Shown piece by piece: positions 10,879 through 20,381 of a stretch of DNA of 64,000 nucleotides. The notes beneath the pieces are model-generated. The model searched no databases and was not told the origin of the DNA. It saw only the letters and a program-made list of their open reading frames with translations. Where the stretch lies: assembly GCA_946800325.1 (NCBI GenBank), contig OX326958.1, positions 71,173,264 to 71,237,263 on the forward strand. The letters run 5' to 3'. Source of the DNA: Luzula sylvatica (Eukaryota; Streptophyta; Magnoliopsida; Poales; Juncaceae). A program made the translations under genes and the position numbers. Positions within the stretch are counted from its first letter, which is position 1; each line of letters starts with the position of its first letter.

Positions 10879-11736
10879 ATGTCTTCTAGTAACACCAACA
10901 CCATGTCGATTAGATCGACGTTAGAAAAGGATAAGCTAGTGGGTCGGAACTACTTTGACTGGCACCGAAACCTGAGAATAGTTCTCAGGCAAGAGGGCAA
11001 GAGTCACGTATTGGATACGGAACTAGTAGAACTGGGCCCCGATGCTACGGCCGAAGAAAAGGCCGCGTTTGAGAAACTTAAAAAGGACTCAAATGATGTT
11101 ACGTGCCTCATGTTGGCATGTATGGACGCTAGTCTTCAAAAGCAGTTTGAGGACTCGGATGCGCACATCATAGACGTTGTGCTCAAGGAAATGTTCCAAG
11201 AGCAGGAGCGTATTGAACGGTTCAGTACGCTCAAGGAGTTAGTAAACTGCAAGATGCCTTCGGGGTCTTCAGTGAGTACTCACGTTTTGAAGGTGCAAGC
11301 TCTTATAGACCGTCTTGAGAAGCTAGGAGAGAAATTGTCGAAGATTATGCAACAAGATTTGATCTTGTGTGCACTTCCTCCAATGTTTTCTCCGTTCGTG
11401 ACTAACTATCACATGCATTCGATGGATAAGACGATCTCGGAGCTTCACGGAATGCTCAAGAATTTTGAATCGGAGACGTTAAAGTCGTCCGGAGAGAACA
11501 GGGCAAGAGTTGCCGGAAATGTTCTCACAATTCAGAATAAGGATCGTAAGAGATCAAAGTCCAAGGGCGGTTCGGCTAAGAAACGTTCGAAGCCGAATAA
11601 AAGGGGAAAGGAGAAATCCAAGGATGAGACGTGCTTTCATTGTCACAAGGCTGGACATTGGAAGCGCGATTGCAAGTCTTACCTCGAGGAGGTGAAGAAG
11701 GGCAAGGCGGTTTCAGCGACCGGACTCAGGTATTAA
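10879..11736 (+). CDS. gag: Copia Gag polyprotein segment (capsid/nucleocapsid)
   Basis: 285 codons. Gag forms the cytoplasmic virus-like particle that packages element RNA. The N-terminal half has the plant copia gag signature around residues 18-46 (LVGRNYFDW, then LRIVLRQE), followed by a helical capsid-like region to about residue 205. Residues 220-251 are very rich in Lys and Arg, and a CCHC zinc knuckle (CFHCHKAGHWKRDC, C-x2-C-x4-H-x4-C) occupies 252-265, the nucleocapsid RNA-binding part. The ATG at 10879 is chosen because it opens the frame right after the leader and gives the expected N-terminus. The frame ends at TAA 11734-11736, some 20 residues after the zinc knuckle, whereas plant copia elements usually continue into protease in one frame. 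The pol frame is one base out of register, so this looks like the front part of a split gag-pol. Confidence 0.93.
   Translation: MSSSNTNTMSIRSTLEKDKLVGRNYFDWHRNLRIVLRQEGKSHVLDTELVELGPDATAEEKAAFEKLKKDSNDVTCLMLACMDASLQKQFEDSDAHIIDVVLKEMFQEQERIERFSTLKELVNCKMPSGSSVSTHVLKVQALIDRLEKLGEKLSKIMQQDLILCALPPMFSPFVTNYHMHSMDKTISELHGMLKNFESETLKSSGENRARVAGNVLTIQNKDRKRSKSKGGSAKKRSKPNKRGKEKSKDETCFHCHKAGHWKRDCKSYLEEVKKGKAVSATGLRY
11696..11736 (+). other. Gag/pol frame overlap with probable one-base frameshift
   Basis: Gag is read in frame 1 and stops at 11736. The pol frame (frame 2) is open from 11696, just after a stop, through the ATG at 11762. A shift inside these 41 bases would link them. Pol-frame codons just upstream of 11762 read like the usual linker before protease, which favours a single extra base near 11725 over a genuine two-ORF design. 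Programmed shifting cannot be excluded; I see no obvious slippery heptamer. Confidence 0.65.
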
Positions 11737-11761
11737 CGTTATTGAAGTTAATATTTCAACT

Positions 11762-14700
11762 ATGACTAATTGGGTATTGGATACCGGTTGTCGGACTCAT
11801 ATTTATCGAAATATGCAGGTTCTTCAAAATAGTCGAAGGTTGGAAAAGGGTGAAGTCGATCTACGTGTCGGGAATGGAGCAAGAGTTGCTGCGTTTGCCG
11901 TAGGAGTAGTTAATTTGACTTTACCTAGTGGACTTATTTTAGTACTAAATAAATGTTATTATGTACCGACATTATGTAAGAACATAATAAGTGTGTCGAA
12001 ACTGGCCAATGATGGCTATGAATTCGTTATTAGGAATAATGAGTTTTCGATATGTAAGGATTCTATTATCAATGGAAATGTTCTGTTAGAAAATGGTCTT
12101 TATGTGTTGGATTTCGATCACGGAAATAATAAGTCCATATATAACGTCAATGCAAAAAGGATTAAGTCTAAAGTTGATAATCGGACTTTCTTTTGGCATT
12201 GTCGTCTCGGTCATGTGAATGAGAAACGCATTGCTAGACTCCATAAAGATGGACTACTAGACTCATTTGAATTGGATTCATTTGGTAATTGCGAATCTTG
12301 TTTGCTTGGCAAGATGACTAAGGCGCCGTTCTCCAAGGTCGGAGAGCGGTCCAACGATCTATTGGAACTCATACATTCCGATGTATGTGGACCGATGAGC
12401 ATCGAGGCAAGAGGAGGCTATCGATACTTTGTTACGTTTACGGACGATCATAGTAGATATGGATATATCTATTTGATGCGTACTAAAGCGGAGACTTTTG
12501 AAAAGTTCAAAGAGTTTCAAAACGAAGTTGAAAATCAGCTTGGCAAGAAAATTAAAGCCATTCGATCGGATCGAGGTGGCGAATATTTGAGCTATGAGTT
12601 TGAAGATCATCTGAAAGATTGTGGAATAGTTCCACAATGGACTCCGGCAGGAACGCCACAATGGAATGGCGTGTCCGAGAGGAGGAATCGGACCTTGTTG
12701 GACATGGTTCGATCTATGATGAGTCAAACTTCCCTTCCAAAATCGTTTTGGGGATATGCCCTTGAGACAGCGGCTTACTTATTAAACCGCATACCTTCTA
12801 AATCGGTACCTAAGACGCCATATCAGATATGGACCGGAATAGTTCCGAAATTGTCTTATGTTAAGATTTGGGGATGTGAGGCTTATGTTCGAAAATTATT
12901 ATCGGACAAGCTCGATCCCAAGTCTGAAAAATGTTTATTTGTAGGATATCCCAAGGAAACAATGGGGTATTATTTCTATAATCCCGTCGAAAATAAAGTT
13001 TTCGTAGCTCGAAGAGGAATCTTCCTTGATGAGGATTTTATCTCTAGGCGAGTAAATGGGACTGAAATAGATCTCGAAGAAATGCGAGACCCACAAACAA
13101 ATGTTGAACCGATGAACGTTGATCCGGTTTCCTCAAATATTGAGGATCCGGAGTCAAGTGCACAAGGCGCAATTCGTAGATCGGGTAGGATTCGTCAAGA
13201 GCCTATACGATATGGTTTTATCGTGGCAAATGACGATGAAGTCGAATTCATAGATGATGAACCAACATCTTATCGCGAGGCTATGAAAAGCGATGATTCC
13301 GATAAATGGCAAATTGCCATGAAATCCGAGATTCAATCCATGTACGATAATCAAGTTTGGAACTTGATTGATCCACCTCCCGGGGTTAAACCAGTGGGAT
13401 GTAAGTGGGTCTTCAAGAAGAAGACCGACATGGATGGGAATGTGAACACTTATAAGGCACGGCTTGTGGCGAAAGGTTTCAAACAAATCCATGGTGTCGA
13501 CTATGAAGAAACGTTTTCACCAGTAGCTATGCTTAAATCCATACGGATCTTACTTGCTATCTCTGCGTATTATGATTACGAGATTTGGCAAATGGATGTC
13601 AAAACCGCATTCCTTAACGGGAATTTAGAGGAGGATGTGTACATGACACAACCCGAGGGTTTTGTCGATTCAAAGAGTCCGGATAAAGTGTGCAAGTTGC
13701 AACAATCCATTTATGGATTGAAGCAAGCTTCTCGGAGTTGGAACATACGTTTTGATGAAGTTATACGAGAATATAATTTCGTGAAAAACGTAGAAGAACC
13801 TTGTGTATACAAGAAGGTTAGTGGGAGCCGCGTAGTATTTCTTGTACTATATGTAGACGACATCTTGATCATAGGAAACGACATTCCGATGCTTACGGAT
13901 GTTAAGAAGTATTTAAATACTCGTTTCGCTATGAAAGATTTGGGCGAGGCCGCTTATATATTAGGCGTGAGGATTTATAGAGATAGATCCAAGAAATTAC
14001 TCGGCTTGAGTCAAAGCACGTACATCGACAAAGTGTTGAAACGGTTTTCAATGCAAAATTCGAAGAAAGGACTTCTTCCAATGTCGAGTGGCATATCGTA
14101 TTCTAAAGCTCAATGTCCGACATCGAGTGAAGATAGGAATGCGATGAGTATTGTTCCATACGCTTCGGCGGTTGGATCAATTATGTATGCCATGATTTGT
14201 ACGCGCCCCGATGTGTCGTATGCATTGAGCGTCGTTTCGCGTTACCAATCTAATCCAGGGGAAATGCATTGGATCGCGGTTAAGAACATCCTTAAGTACT
14301 TACGAAGAACTAAGGATCAATTTCTAATTTATGGTGGAAAGACATCCGGGTTGGTCATCAATGGATATACCGACGCCAGTTTCCAAACATGTATCGATGA
14401 CTTTCGATCACAAAGCGGATACGTGTTTTGTCTAAATGGTGGAGCGGTAGTTTGGAAAAGTTCCAAACAACCCACGATAGTAGACTCTACAACTGAATCG
14501 GAGTATATTGCGGCTTCCGAAGCGGCAAAGGAGGCGGTTTGGATCAAGAAGTTTGTGTCGGAGCTTGGTGTAGTCCCGAGCATCTCGGAACCTGTAGTTG
14601 TGTATTGCGACAATACGGGCGCAATAGCACAGTCCAAGGAACCGAGGGCACATCACCGCTCCAAGCACATACTCAGAAAATTTCACTTGATCCGTGAGAT

Positions 14701-14848
14701 TTTGCAAAGGAAGGATGTGATCATTGAGAAGATTGATACTGACAGGAATGTTGCGGACCCGTTTACTAAGCCACTCTCGCAAGCTAAGCACGATTATCAT
14801 GCGAAAGTTATAGGTTTGAGATACCTAGAGGAGGAAGAGAGTAGTTAG
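11762..14848 (+). CDS. pol: Copia Pol polyprotein: protease, integrase, reverse transcriptase, RNase H
   Basis: 1,028 codons without internal stop. Domains in order: aspartic protease with D7-T8-G9; pre-integrase zinc-binding H146/H151 and C177/C180; integrase core D207, D270, E306 (D-x35-E; contexts HSDVCGP, RSDRGGEY, SERRNRT); reverse transcriptase from about residue 515 with first Asp D612 (WQMDVKTAF) and YVDD at 697-700; RNase H from about 865 with D871, E912/E914, D950 and D999 (GYTDASF, TTESEY, YCDNTGAI, ADPFTK). Integrase before RT defines Ty1/copia. The protein processes Gag, copies element RNA to DNA and inserts it. The ATG at 11762 is simply the first in frame; the true product is probably Gag-Pol, so this N-terminus is nominal. 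One departure from common family sequence is PQWNGV where a His or Gln usually precedes NGV. Catalytic residues are intact, in keeping with a young copy. Confidence 0.95.
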   Translation: MTNWVLDTGCRTHIYRNMQVLQNSRRLEKGEVDLRVGNGARVAAFAVGVVNLTLPSGLILVLNKCYYVPTLCKNIISVSKLANDGYEFVIRNNEFSICKDSIINGNVLLENGLYVLDFDHGNNKSIYNVNAKRIKSKVDNRTFFWHCRLGHVNEKRIARLHKDGLLDSFELDSFGNCESCLLGKMTKAPFSKVGERSNDLLELIHSDVCGPMSIEARGGYRYFVTFTDDHSRYGYIYLMRTKAETFEKFKEFQNEVENQLGKKIKAIRSDRGGEYLSYEFEDHLKDCGIVPQWTPAGTPQWNGVSERRNRTLLDMVRSMMSQTSLPKSFWGYALETAAYLLNRIPSKSVPKTPYQIWTGIVPKLSYVKIWGCEAYVRKLLSDKLDPKSEKCLFVGYPKETMGYYFYNPVENKVFVARRGIFLDEDFISRRVNGTEIDLEEMRDPQTNVEPMNVDPVSSNIEDPESSAQGAIRRSGRIRQEPIRYGFIVANDDEVEFIDDEPTSYREAMKSDDSDKWQIAMKSEIQSMYDNQVWNLIDPPPGVKPVGCKWVFKKKTDMDGNVNTYKARLVAKGFKQIHGVDYEETFSPVAMLKSIRILLAISAYYDYEIWQMDVKTAFLNGNLEEDVYMTQPEGFVDSKSPDKVCKLQQSIYGLKQASRSWNIRFDEVIREYNFVKNVEEPCVYKKVSGSRVVFLVLYVDDILIIGNDIPMLTDVKKYLNTRFAMKDLGEAAYILGVRIYRDRSKKLLGLSQSTYIDKVLKRFSMQNSKKGLLPMSSGISYSKAQCPTSSEDRNAMSIVPYASAVGSIMYAMICTRPDVSYALSVVSRYQSNPGEMHWIAVKNILKYLRRTKDQFLIYGGKTSGLVINGYTDASFQTCIDDFRSQSGYVFCLNGGAVVWKSSKQPTIVDSTTESEYIAASEAAKEAVWIKKFVSELGVVPSISEPVVVYCDNTGAIAQSKEPRAHHRSKHILRKFHLIREILQRKDVIIEKIDTDRNVADPFTKPLSQAKHDYHAKVIGLRYLEEEESS

Positions 14849-16353
14849 TTATCTAGAACGATAGTTTCGTAGGACGAGATTAGTCTAATAGATTAGTAAA
14901 CGTTGTATCACCCCAAACTTATCCTATAGTAATGCAATTTCAGAATTTTAAAATTTTTCATTTTGCATCTATCTTATATGAAAACTGTGTGCTGGGTTGT
15001 GTAATATGATTGTTACATGAACCTTGATTTGAACTTGTGTGGACGTCGACATGGTTGAGGACCATGTGCAGCGAAACCGTCACACTTAAAGTGTCATTTC
15101 TAAACATCCCTAGTCGTGGATCAGCTTGCTTAAGAGAGAAGCATTTCTATTATTAGATAATAGACTGAACGCGTACACTAGTACGTTTGCCGAGGAGATG
15201 ATTATGTTTTGCTAATCATGGGACAAAGGAGTTTGTCGAATCGGGAACGTAGATATATGTTAGGTTACATGTATTGGATATGACTGAAGCCGCGAGACCA
15301 TGACATGGTTTAGTCATTATAGATGGACTTGCGACGGATGGGGTTTTAGATTCTTCAAACTTGAGGGGATCATTGATTGCGTTTCGTGCGTAACACAATG
15401 CTTTGATATGATCTTACGCTCACCGTAATAGGGAGTTAAAAGGGTCATCATTGGGTATTGTCCGAAACACGGAATTCAATGTGAGTCTCCAAGATAGGAA
15501 TTGTTTATTCCGAAAGGAAGAGATATCTCTTAGGCGCCGCTCGATGAGTCGATTAACGAAACCTGCGGCCGCAGTCAATGATATTAATGGTTAATATCGA
15601 TTGAAATTTGTTAACTCAACTCGGAATCGGGGAATAAGTGTAGTTAATCAAATTATAAGGATGACTATTACCATGCCTTTTGATTAACGGATATCGCAAA
15701 CAAGAGAACTAGTAACCGCTATTCGAGATAGCCACAATGATCACAATCATTATTCGTTTAACATGGGTAGCTATGATGGAGTGACTAGATCCCGCTCATG
15801 AGCTTGTAGGCATTGGAAACGACCTACTGCCATCGTTAAGTCGAACCTACATGGTCACACAACGAGTCGTACTAAGTCGGGCTTGATCATAAAATTGGCA
15901 CATAGGATGTGCATAGCTTGGTATTTGGATATGCATGAGTACCTTTTAGGTAGATCTGAAATTGAGTGGGAGACTGAAGGAAATACAGTTTCAGGATCAA
16001 CCATAAAAGTGTACACAAGGATTAACGAATGTAGTCGTACATTCGTAGCCATAACTTTCAGTAGGAAAATCCGATTTGAATGGTTCAAATTGGGTAAGAT
16101 AGATAATTAGATTATCTATAACCTTCATGTAGAAATATATTTCATATGAACGAAGTATAAGTGTCGTTTCTATGAAATACCGAAAGGGTGCAACAGTATG
16201 ACATACAGTTAGTAAAACAGTCATAACTTTTGCATACGAACTCCAATTGGACTGGGCCAAATTGGGTCGTGGAGATAATAAGATTATCTACAACTTTCGT
16301 GTTGGTTGAGTTTCTGTCAGAGAAATTTATCAATTTCGTCTGGACAGAATACT
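14849..16353 (+). other. 3' noncoding region between pol and the polypurine tract
   Basis: About 1.5 kb with no frame above 90 codons and no domain I recognise. It is long for a copia element, so an extra unrecognised segment or a lost reading frame is possible. Near its end is a degenerate direct repeat with a period of about 172 bp: 'ataactttcagtagg' at 16051 and 'ataacttttgcatacg' at 16223, each followed by 'caaattggg', then 'gattatcta' and 'aactttcgtg'-like text. The rest appears unique. Confidence 0.7.
16051..16310 (+). repeat. Degenerate direct repeat, period about 172 bp, upstream of the 3' LTR
   Basis: Both copies share 'ataactttt/c', 'caaattggg' (about 16087 and 16259), 'gataat' and 'gattatcta'. 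Divergence is substantial, so the duplication predates this insertion and belongs to the family. Confidence 0.6.
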
Positions 16354-16363
16354 GGTGAGGGGG
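16354..16363 (+). other. Polypurine tract
   Basis: GGTGAGGGGG lies directly before TGTATATTGG, the proposed 3' LTR start. A purine run at this point primes plus-strand DNA synthesis. No comparable tract lies before 16472, which supports the longer LTR. Confidence 0.82.
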
Positions 16364-16950
16364 TGTATATTGGATATACATGCCTTTTGGCTAATCCTGA
16401 TCCTATTAGATATAAATAGGATTTTCTCTCTCATCTTAACTAAGCAATTCATTCAGAATTATCCAGAAAATTGTGAGACAAAATTCTAGAGAGTGAAAAG
16501 GTGTAAAAGAGAGAAACCGTGAAAAGGTGTTTTACGGTTTAGAGAATCAATTCGATTAAGCAAGTTCACCGGTGCATCGTCTAGGCAGGTGCATCCGTGA
16601 CCGACGTCTTGCGATTCAAGGTGGATACACGTAGAGGAGCAACAACTGAGGCTCTCACGATTGTGATCGATTCAGACGAGTAGATTGAGTCGGAGACGAA
16701 ATCAAGCGAATCGGCGAAGTCAACGAGCAGTGAAAGACGCGTGGTGTGGGACGCGCGTATGGTCACCAACGTGACAGGAGAAAGAAGGCAGCGATCAACC
16801 CTTCGTGTGCAATCAATTTTGCACCGGTAAAGATCTAACCTTCTATTTGCATCGTACCCTCGAAGTCGTGGCGTGATCTCGGGAATCGGGGAACCGGACC
16901 GGGCCTACATATCCGCTGCGCGGGCCCGGGGCCGGGGATATTCCCCATCA
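16364..16950 (+). repeat. 3' LTR, full length (U3-R-U5)
   Basis: 587 bp, from TGTATATTGG to CCATCA, TG...CA. The first 108 bp (16364-16471) are U3 with the promoter and have no counterpart at the left end. The remaining 479 bp match 8935-9413 with six substitutions, four of which are transitions, as expected for methylated repeat DNA. The last 70 bp are G+C rich (gcgcgggcccggggccgggg, 16918-16937). Confidence 0.9.
16411..16420 (+). promoter_or_regulatory. TATA box of the LTR promoter (TATAAATAGG)
   Basis: TATAAATAGG matches the plant TATA consensus and is followed by a pyrimidine patch (ttctctctcatctt, 16423-16436). Transcription would be expected to begin about 25-35 bp downstream, near 16440-16450. 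Present only in the 3' LTR, so transcripts would run through U5 at 16950 into the satellite. Confidence 0.8.
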
Positions 16951-16955
16951 AAACA
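16951..16955 (+). other. Putative target site duplication, right copy (AAACA)
   Basis: AAACA directly follows the terminal CA at 16950; it pairs with AAACC at 8930-8934 with one mismatch. Satellite phase is restored exactly when these five bases are counted as duplicated. Confidence 0.6.
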
Positions 16956-18925
16956 TACAATTGGACAATCTTCATATTCAATAATTCAAGATGAAATTAC
17001 AAAAAAAACTGTATTTTTTGTTAATTCGGGCTCAAAATACACAATTTTCGAAATTCGGCCGCGATGCTGCATTCCTCTCGTCGAGGCGAGCGATTTTGAT
17101 ATGAAGATCGTGCCATTTGGAGAAAGTATGAGAAAGTTACAATGTGATAATCTTCATATTCTATAATTCATGATGAAATTACCAAAAAAACTGTATTTTC
17201 TGTTAATTCGGTTTCAAAATACATATTTTCCCAAATTCGCTCGCGTTGCTGTATTTCTCTCGCCGGGGCGAGCGATTTTGATATAAAAATCGTCCCATTT
17301 GGAGAAAGATTGAGAAACCTACAATTGGACAATCTTCATATTCAATATTTCAAGATGAAATTACAAAAAAACCTGTATTTTTTGTTAATTCGGGCTCAAA
17401 ATACATAATTTCCCAAATTCGTTCGAGCTGCTGCATTTCTCTCGCCGGCGCGAGCGATTTTGATATAAAAATCGTGTCATTTGGAGAAAGATTGAGAAAC
17501 CTACAATTGGACAATCTTCATATTCAATAATTCAAGATGAAATTACAAAAAAAACTGTATTTTTGTTAATTCGGGCTCAAAATACATAATTTTCGAAATT
17601 CGGCCGCGTTGCTGCATTCCTCTCGTCGAGGCGAGCGATTTTGATATGAATATCGTGCCATTTTGAGAAAGTATCAGAAAGTTACAATGTGATAATCTTC
17701 ATATTCTATAATTCATGATGAAATTACCAAAAAAACTGTATTTTCTGTTAATTCGGTTTCAAAATACATAATTTCCCAAATTCGTTCGCGTTGCTGTATT
17801 TCTCTCGCCGGGGCGAGCGAGTTTGATATAAAAATCGTCCCATTTGGAGAAAGATTGAGAAACCTACAATTGGACAATCTTCATATTCAATAATTCAAGA
17901 TGAAATTACAAAAAAACCTGTATTTTTTGTTAATTCGGGCTCAAAATACATAATTTTCGAAGTTCGGCCGCGTGGTTGCATTCCTCTCGTCAAGGCGAGC
18001 GATTTTGATACGAAGATCGTGCCATTTGGAGAAAGTATGAGATAGTTACAATGTGATAATCTTCATATTCTATAATTCATGATGAAATTACCAAAAAAAC
18101 TGTATTTTCTGTTAATTCGGTTTCAAAATACATAATTTCCAAAATTCGTTCGCGTTGCTGTATTTCTCTCGCCGGGGCGAGCGATTTTGATATAAAAATC
18201 GTCCCATTTGGAGAAGGATTGAGAAACCTACAATTGGACAATCTTCATATTCAATAATTCAAGCTGAAATTACAAAAAAACCTGTATTTTTTGTTAATTC
18301 GGGCTCAAAATACATAATTTCCCAAATTCGTTCGCGCTGCTGTATTTCTCTCGCCGGGGTGAATGATTTGGATATAAAAATCGTGCCATTTCGAGAAAGA
18401 TTGAGAAACCTACAATTGGACAATCTTCATATTCAATAATTCAAGATGAAATTACAAAAAAAACTGTATTTTTTGTTAATTCGGGCTCAAAATACATAAT
18501 TTTCGAAATTCGGCCGCGGTGCTGCATTCCTCTCGTCGAGGCGAGCGATTTTGATATGAAGATCGTGCCATTTGGAGAAAGTATGAGAAAGTTACAATGA
18601 TATAATGTTCAAATTCAATAATTCATGATGAAATTACCAAAAAAACTGTATTTTCTGTTAATTCGGTTTCAAAATACCTAATTTCCCAAATTCGTTCGCG
18701 CTACTGTATTTCTCTCGCCGGGGTGAGTGATTTTGATATAAAAATCGTTCCATTTGGAGAAAGATTGAGAAACCTACAATTGGACAATCTTCATATTCAA
18801 TAATTCAAGATGAAATTACAAAAGAACCTGTATTTTTTGTTAATTCAGGCTCAAAATACATAATTTCCCAAATTCGTTCGCTCTGTTGTATTTCTCTCGC
18901 CGGGGCGAGCGATTTTGATATAAAA
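16951..18925 (+). repeat. 11-monomer higher-order repeat, copy interrupted by the element
   Basis: Monomer series 1-11, each recognised by private variants: 1 B-Y (gatgctgc); 2 A-X (cgctcgcg); 3 B-X (cgttcgagctgctgc, ggcgcgag); 4 B-Y (five-T 'gtatttttg'); 5 A-X (ccattttgag, cgagtttg); 6 B-Y (ctcgtcaagg, gatacgaag); 7 A-X (gagatagttac, ttccaaaattcg); 8 B-X (gaaggattg, ggtgaatg); 9 B-Y; 10 A-X (gatataatg, ctactg, cgttcc); 11 B-X (cgctctgttg). The retrotransposon sits 31 bp into monomer 1. Adding 8904-8934 and removing the 5-bp duplication gives 2,001 bp. Confidence 0.9.
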
Positions 18926-20381
18926 ATCGTGCCATTTGGAGAAAGATTGAGAAACCTACAATTGGACAATCTTCATATTCAATAATTCAAGATGAAATTA
19001 CAAAAAAAACTGTATTTTTTGTTAATTCGGGCTCAAAATACATAATTTTCGAAATTCGGCAGCAATGCTGCATTCCTCTCGTCGAGGCGAGCGATTTTGA
19101 TATGAAGATCGTGCCATTTGGAGAAAGTATGAGAAAGTTACAATGTGATAATCTTCATATTCTATAATTCATGATGAAATTACCAAAAAAACTGTATTTT
19201 CTGTTAATTCGGTTTCAAAATACATATTTTCCCAAATTCGCTCGCGTTGCTGTATTTCTCTCGCCGGGGCGAGCGATTTTGATATAAAAATCGTCCCATT
19301 TGGAGAAAGATTGAGAAACCTACAATTGGACAATCTTCATATTCAATAATTCAAGATGAAATTACAAAAAAACCTGTATTTTTTGTTAATTCGGGCTCAA
19401 AATACATAATTTCCCAAATTCGTTCGAGCTGCTGCATTTCTCTCGCCGGCGCGAGCGATTTTGATATAAAAATCGTGCCATTTGGAGAAAGATTGAGAAA
19501 CCTACAATTGGACAATCTTCATATTCAATAATTCAAGATGAAATTACAAAAAAAACTGTATTTTTGTTAATTCGGGCTCAAAATACATAATTTTCGAAAT
19601 TCGGCCGCGTTGCTGCATTCCTCTCGTCGAGGCGAGCGATTTTGATATGAATATCGTGCCATTTTGAGAAAGTATCAGAAAGTTACAATGTGATAATCTT
19701 CATATTCTATAATTCATGATGAAATTACCAAAAAAACTGTATTTTCTGTTAATTCGGTTTCGAAATACATAATTTCCCAAATTCGTTCGCGCTGCTGTAT
19801 TTCTCTCGCCTGGGTGAAAGATTTTGATATAAAAATCGTCCCATTTGGAGAAGGATTGAGAAACCTACAATTGGACAATCTTCATATTCAATAATTCAAG
19901 TTGATAATTACAAAAAAAACTGTATTTTTTGTTAATTCGGGCTCAAAATACATAATTTTCGAAATTCGGCCGCGATGCTGCATTCCTCTCGTCGAGGCGA
20001 GCGATTTTGATATGAAGATCGTGCCATTTGGAGAAAGTATGAGAAAGTTACAATGATATAATGTTCAAATTCAATAATTCATGATGAAATTACCAAAAAA
20101 ACTGTATTTTCTGTTAATTCGGTTTCAAAATACCTAATTTCCCAAATTCGTTCGCGCTACTGTATTTCTCTCGTCGGGGTGAGTGATTTTGATATAAAAA
20201 TCGTTCCATTTGGAGAAAGATTGAGAAACCTACAATTGGACAATCTTCATATTCAATAATTCAAGATGAAATTACAAAAAAACCTGTATTTTTTGTTAAT
20301 TCGGGCTCAAAATACATAATTTCCCAAATTCGTTCGCTCTGTTGTATTTCTCTCGCCGGGGCGAGCGATTTTGATATAAAA
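18926..20381 (+). repeat. Shortened higher-order repeat copy, 8 monomers
   Basis: 1,456 bp. Monomers 1-4 are followed by a 5/8 hybrid (starts ccattttgag, ends with 'ctgggtgaaag' and gaaggattg), then 9, 10 and 11. Three monomers are missing compared with the 11-mer, explained by one unequal exchange inside homologous monomers 5 and 8. Confidence 0.82.

Larger units (their letters stand above)
8935..16950 (+). mobile_element. Ty1/copia LTR retrotransposon nested in the satellite
   Basis: An 8,016-bp element in this order: 5' LTR remnant, PBS, leader, gag, pol with protease-integrase-RT-RNase H (integrase before RT is the copia order), long 3' noncoding region, polypurine tract, 3' LTR. It interrupts one satellite monomer without loss of phase. 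The aligned LTR parts (8935-9413 and 16472-16950) differ at six sites (8946/16483, 9137/16674, 9192/16729, 9224/16761, 9238/16775, 9407/16944) with no indel, about 1.25%. Under commonly assumed plant substitution rates this is roughly half a million to one million years; the rate is assumed, not measured here. Defects are a 5' LTR missing its first 108 bp and a frame break between gag and pol. I do not assign a copia lineage. Confidence 0.97.

Noticed and set aside
12211..14800. Minus-strand frames of 63-122 codons opposite pol
   Set aside because: Shadows of a strong coding frame; no independent support.
15855..16381. Frames of 75-87 codons after pol as an extra gene such as an envelope-like gene
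   Set aside because: Short, overlapping on both strands, with no signal peptide, membrane segment or known motif.
16472..16950. Treating 16472-16950 as the complete 3' LTR
   Set aside because: A polypurine tract at 16354-16363 followed by TG at 16364, and the TATA box at 16411, place the LTR start 108 bp further upstream.
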